Below, piece by piece: positions 62,783 to 64,000 of a DNA stretch of 64,000 bases. Below the pieces are notes generated by a model. It was given only the letters and a program-made list of their open reading frames with translations. It was not told where the DNA came from and did no database searches. How positions within the stretch are numbered: the stretch's first letter is position 1; the number at the start of each line of letters is the position of its first letter. This DNA comes from Streptomyces sp. SW4 (GTDB taxonomy: Bacteria > Actinomycetota > Actinomycetes > Streptomycetales > Streptomycetaceae), in assembly GCA_003248315.1 (NCBI GenBank), contig QKWM01000004.1:186001-250000 (forward strand). The letters are read 5' to 3'. Both the position numbers and the translations under genes were made by a program.

Positions 62783-63318
62783 ATGGGAACGGCTACGGCG
62801 CCGAGCACGACCCTTCCGACCGGGAGCGTCTTAGCCGGCCAGGAAGAAGCCTCGCTTCGTCCAAGCACCCGCATCCTCAAAGAGGACGCCACGGACACCG
62901 CCTTCGGCATCACGCAGCGTGCTCCTGGACAACCGGTACCGCCGCGGGATGCCCGCCGGGTGCCGAACATGCGGCGAATCGCCCGCGCTCGTCTGAACTT
63001 CTGCGGCCTGGCCAGCATGATCGAGCCGGTGACGACCATCGTCTCGGAGCTGGTCACCAACGCCATCATGCACAGCGGCGGCACGGAGGTCACCTTCAGG
63101 ATGCAGCTCCAGGACGGCCTGCTGTACGTGGCCGTGGGCAGCAACGGGCCGGGGCTGACCAAGCCCGCCGTGCAGGAGGCCGATGCCGACGCCGAACACG
63201 GCCGCGGCCTCCAGCTCGTGAAGCACATGGTCGAGGAATTCGGCGGAGCCTGGGGCATCACCGCCCAGGGGCGACGACCGTCTGGTGCCTGCTCCCAACG
63301 GAGGAAGGGGATCGGTGA
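62783..63318 (+). CDS. RsbW-like ATP-binding protein
   Basis: About 178 residues, one break near 63270. The HATPase_c_2 fold shows the N-box VSELVTNAIMHSGGTEV and HGRGLQLVKHMVEEFG. The G1 box is altered to VAVGSNGPGLT; the usual D of DxGxG is replaced. Streptomyces has many such orphan anti-sigma-factor-like ATPases. The stop overlaps the next gene's GTG by four bases. Confidence 0.75.
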
Positions 63319-63836
63319 CCTCCACCGTCGTCAGACGCGGCGACACCGATGCCGCCGCTACCGGGTACTCCCTCTCCCTCGACAAAGGAAATACCGCTTT
63401 GCGACAAGTCGCCCCGCCCGTGCCGGTCTTACGGCAGGCGCCCACCATCAGCCTGCCGGGGGACAGTCGTGCCGTAAGCAGGGCCCGTACGATCGCTCGG
63501 TCCTCCCTGACGGTAATCGACTGGCAGGGGTCCGTCCACGCTGCCACCGAAGTCCTTGGCCGGCTCGTGGCCAATGCTGTCCAGCACGCAGTGACGGACT
63601 CCCGTGGTCAGAAGGTGACCGTCGTCCTCAAGATCAACGAACGTGACCAGCTGATCATCGACGTGTACGACCCCAGCCCCCACTTCCGCGACTTCGAGCG
63701 CGCCCTCGCGGGCGAGCAGGGGCGTGGCCTCTGGGTGGTGCAGCGGCTCGGCGCGGAGGTCACCTGGTTCCTCCCCGCTGACGACAAGGGCAAGGTCGTA
63801 CGCGCCACGATGCCCCTGGGACCGGTGGAACCATGA
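63315..63836 (+). CDS. Second RsbW-like ATP-binding protein
   Basis: The intact 173-residue protein has the N-box EVLGRLVANAVQHAV, VDVYDPSPHF at the G1 place, and GRGLWVVQRLGAEVTW. It is a diverged paralogue of the preceding gene, again with an altered G1 box. The tandem pair with GTGA overlap suggests a heterodimer or a switch with a partner. Confidence 0.75.
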   Translation: MTSTVVRRGDTDAAATGYSLSLDKGNTALRQVAPPVPVLRQAPTISLPGDSRAVSRARTIARSSLTVIDWQGSVHAATEVLGRLVANAVQHAVTDSRGQKVTVVLKINERDQLIIDVYDPSPHFRDFERALAGEQGRGLWVVQRLGAEVTWFLPADDKGKVVRATMPLGPVEP

Positions 63837-64000
63837 CGACCGCCTTCACGTCCCCAGACGACTTGATCAGATCGGACTTGATCAACTCCACCACGTCCGC
63901 TCAGCCGGCCGACGATATGGCCGACCTCGCCGAGCTGATCCGTACCCTGCTCGATGTCACGAGGGGGCGGGACACCCGGGTACGGCTCGGTGGGGGCCTC
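63833..64000 (+). CDS. 5' part of an unidentified gene running off the window
   Basis: The ATG at 63833 overlaps the previous stop. The first 56 codons are open: MTTAFTSPDDLIRSDLINST, then DDMADLAELIRTLLDVTRG. It is acidic and helical with no recognised motif. The DNA near 63863-63885 repeats GACTTGATCA twice. It is probably the third gene of the ATPase operon. Confidence 0.55.
   Translation, partial: MTTAFTSPDDLIRSDLINSTTSAQPADDMADLAELIRTLLDVTRGRDTRVRLGGGL

Overview
The window is about 73% GC, with the short gene overlaps (GTGA, ATGA), TetR, PucR and LacI regulators and protein families of a Streptomyces-type actinomycete. Almost every gene on the left 54 kb, and several on the right, changes reading frame one or more times. 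Wherever I could follow a protein through, the frame moved as if one base had been lost, often beside a G or C run. I therefore read the breaks as consensus sequence errors, annotate each gene across them, and do not call pseudogenes on that basis alone.

Layout. 331-2293: a ClC-type chloride channel and a two-helix potassium channel. 2368-5222: a cobalamin riboswitch and the cobalt transporter cbiMNQO. 5565-8362: a sodium:alanine symporter, a long hairpin and a PucR regulator. 8421-10433 (minus): a DM13 protein, a FhuF-like [2Fe-2S] protein and a TetR regulator. Across a palindromic operator lies a one-chain biotin-dependent acyl-CoA carboxylase with an acyl-CoA ligase (10517-15853). 15949-17786: an MFS exporter and its likely TetR regulator.

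17922-32892 is the most unusual region, a tightly packed five-gene run: an LCAT-like alpha/beta hydrolase; a caspase-like peptidase + STAND NTPase + WD40 protein; a pseudokinase fused to an Upf1-like SF1 helicase; a winged-helix protein with degenerate PLD domains; and a GHKL-ATPase protein. The kinase-helicase plus PLD pair has the layout of the anti-phage system Mokosh type I. Here it sits in one apparent operon with a caspase-STAND sensor/effector, a lipase-like gene and a GHKL ATPase, which I read as an undescribed composite immune system.

32942-46007 is an alpha-mannan/mannoside utilisation locus: GH38, GH76 and GH125 enzymes, an ABC sugar importer, mannose-6-phosphate isomerase, a ROK kinase and a LacI regulator. 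46249-50826: an APC amino-acid permease, a PucR regulator and a diaminopimelate-decarboxylase-like enzyme. 50806-54410: TetR, an amidase and an MBL-fold hydrolase around paired operators.

54362 to the right edge looks like the start of an integrated element with lower GC. It begins in a remnant of the 3' end of a TrmA-type RNA methyltransferase gene, followed by a tyrosine integrase and an excisionase. Inside are a TnsA-like fragment abutting a decayed XRE gene, an internally deleted IS481 with an IS630 inserted at its end, an NAD(P)-binding epimerase, a TPR regulator and two RsbW-like ATPases. The other end of the element is not in the window.
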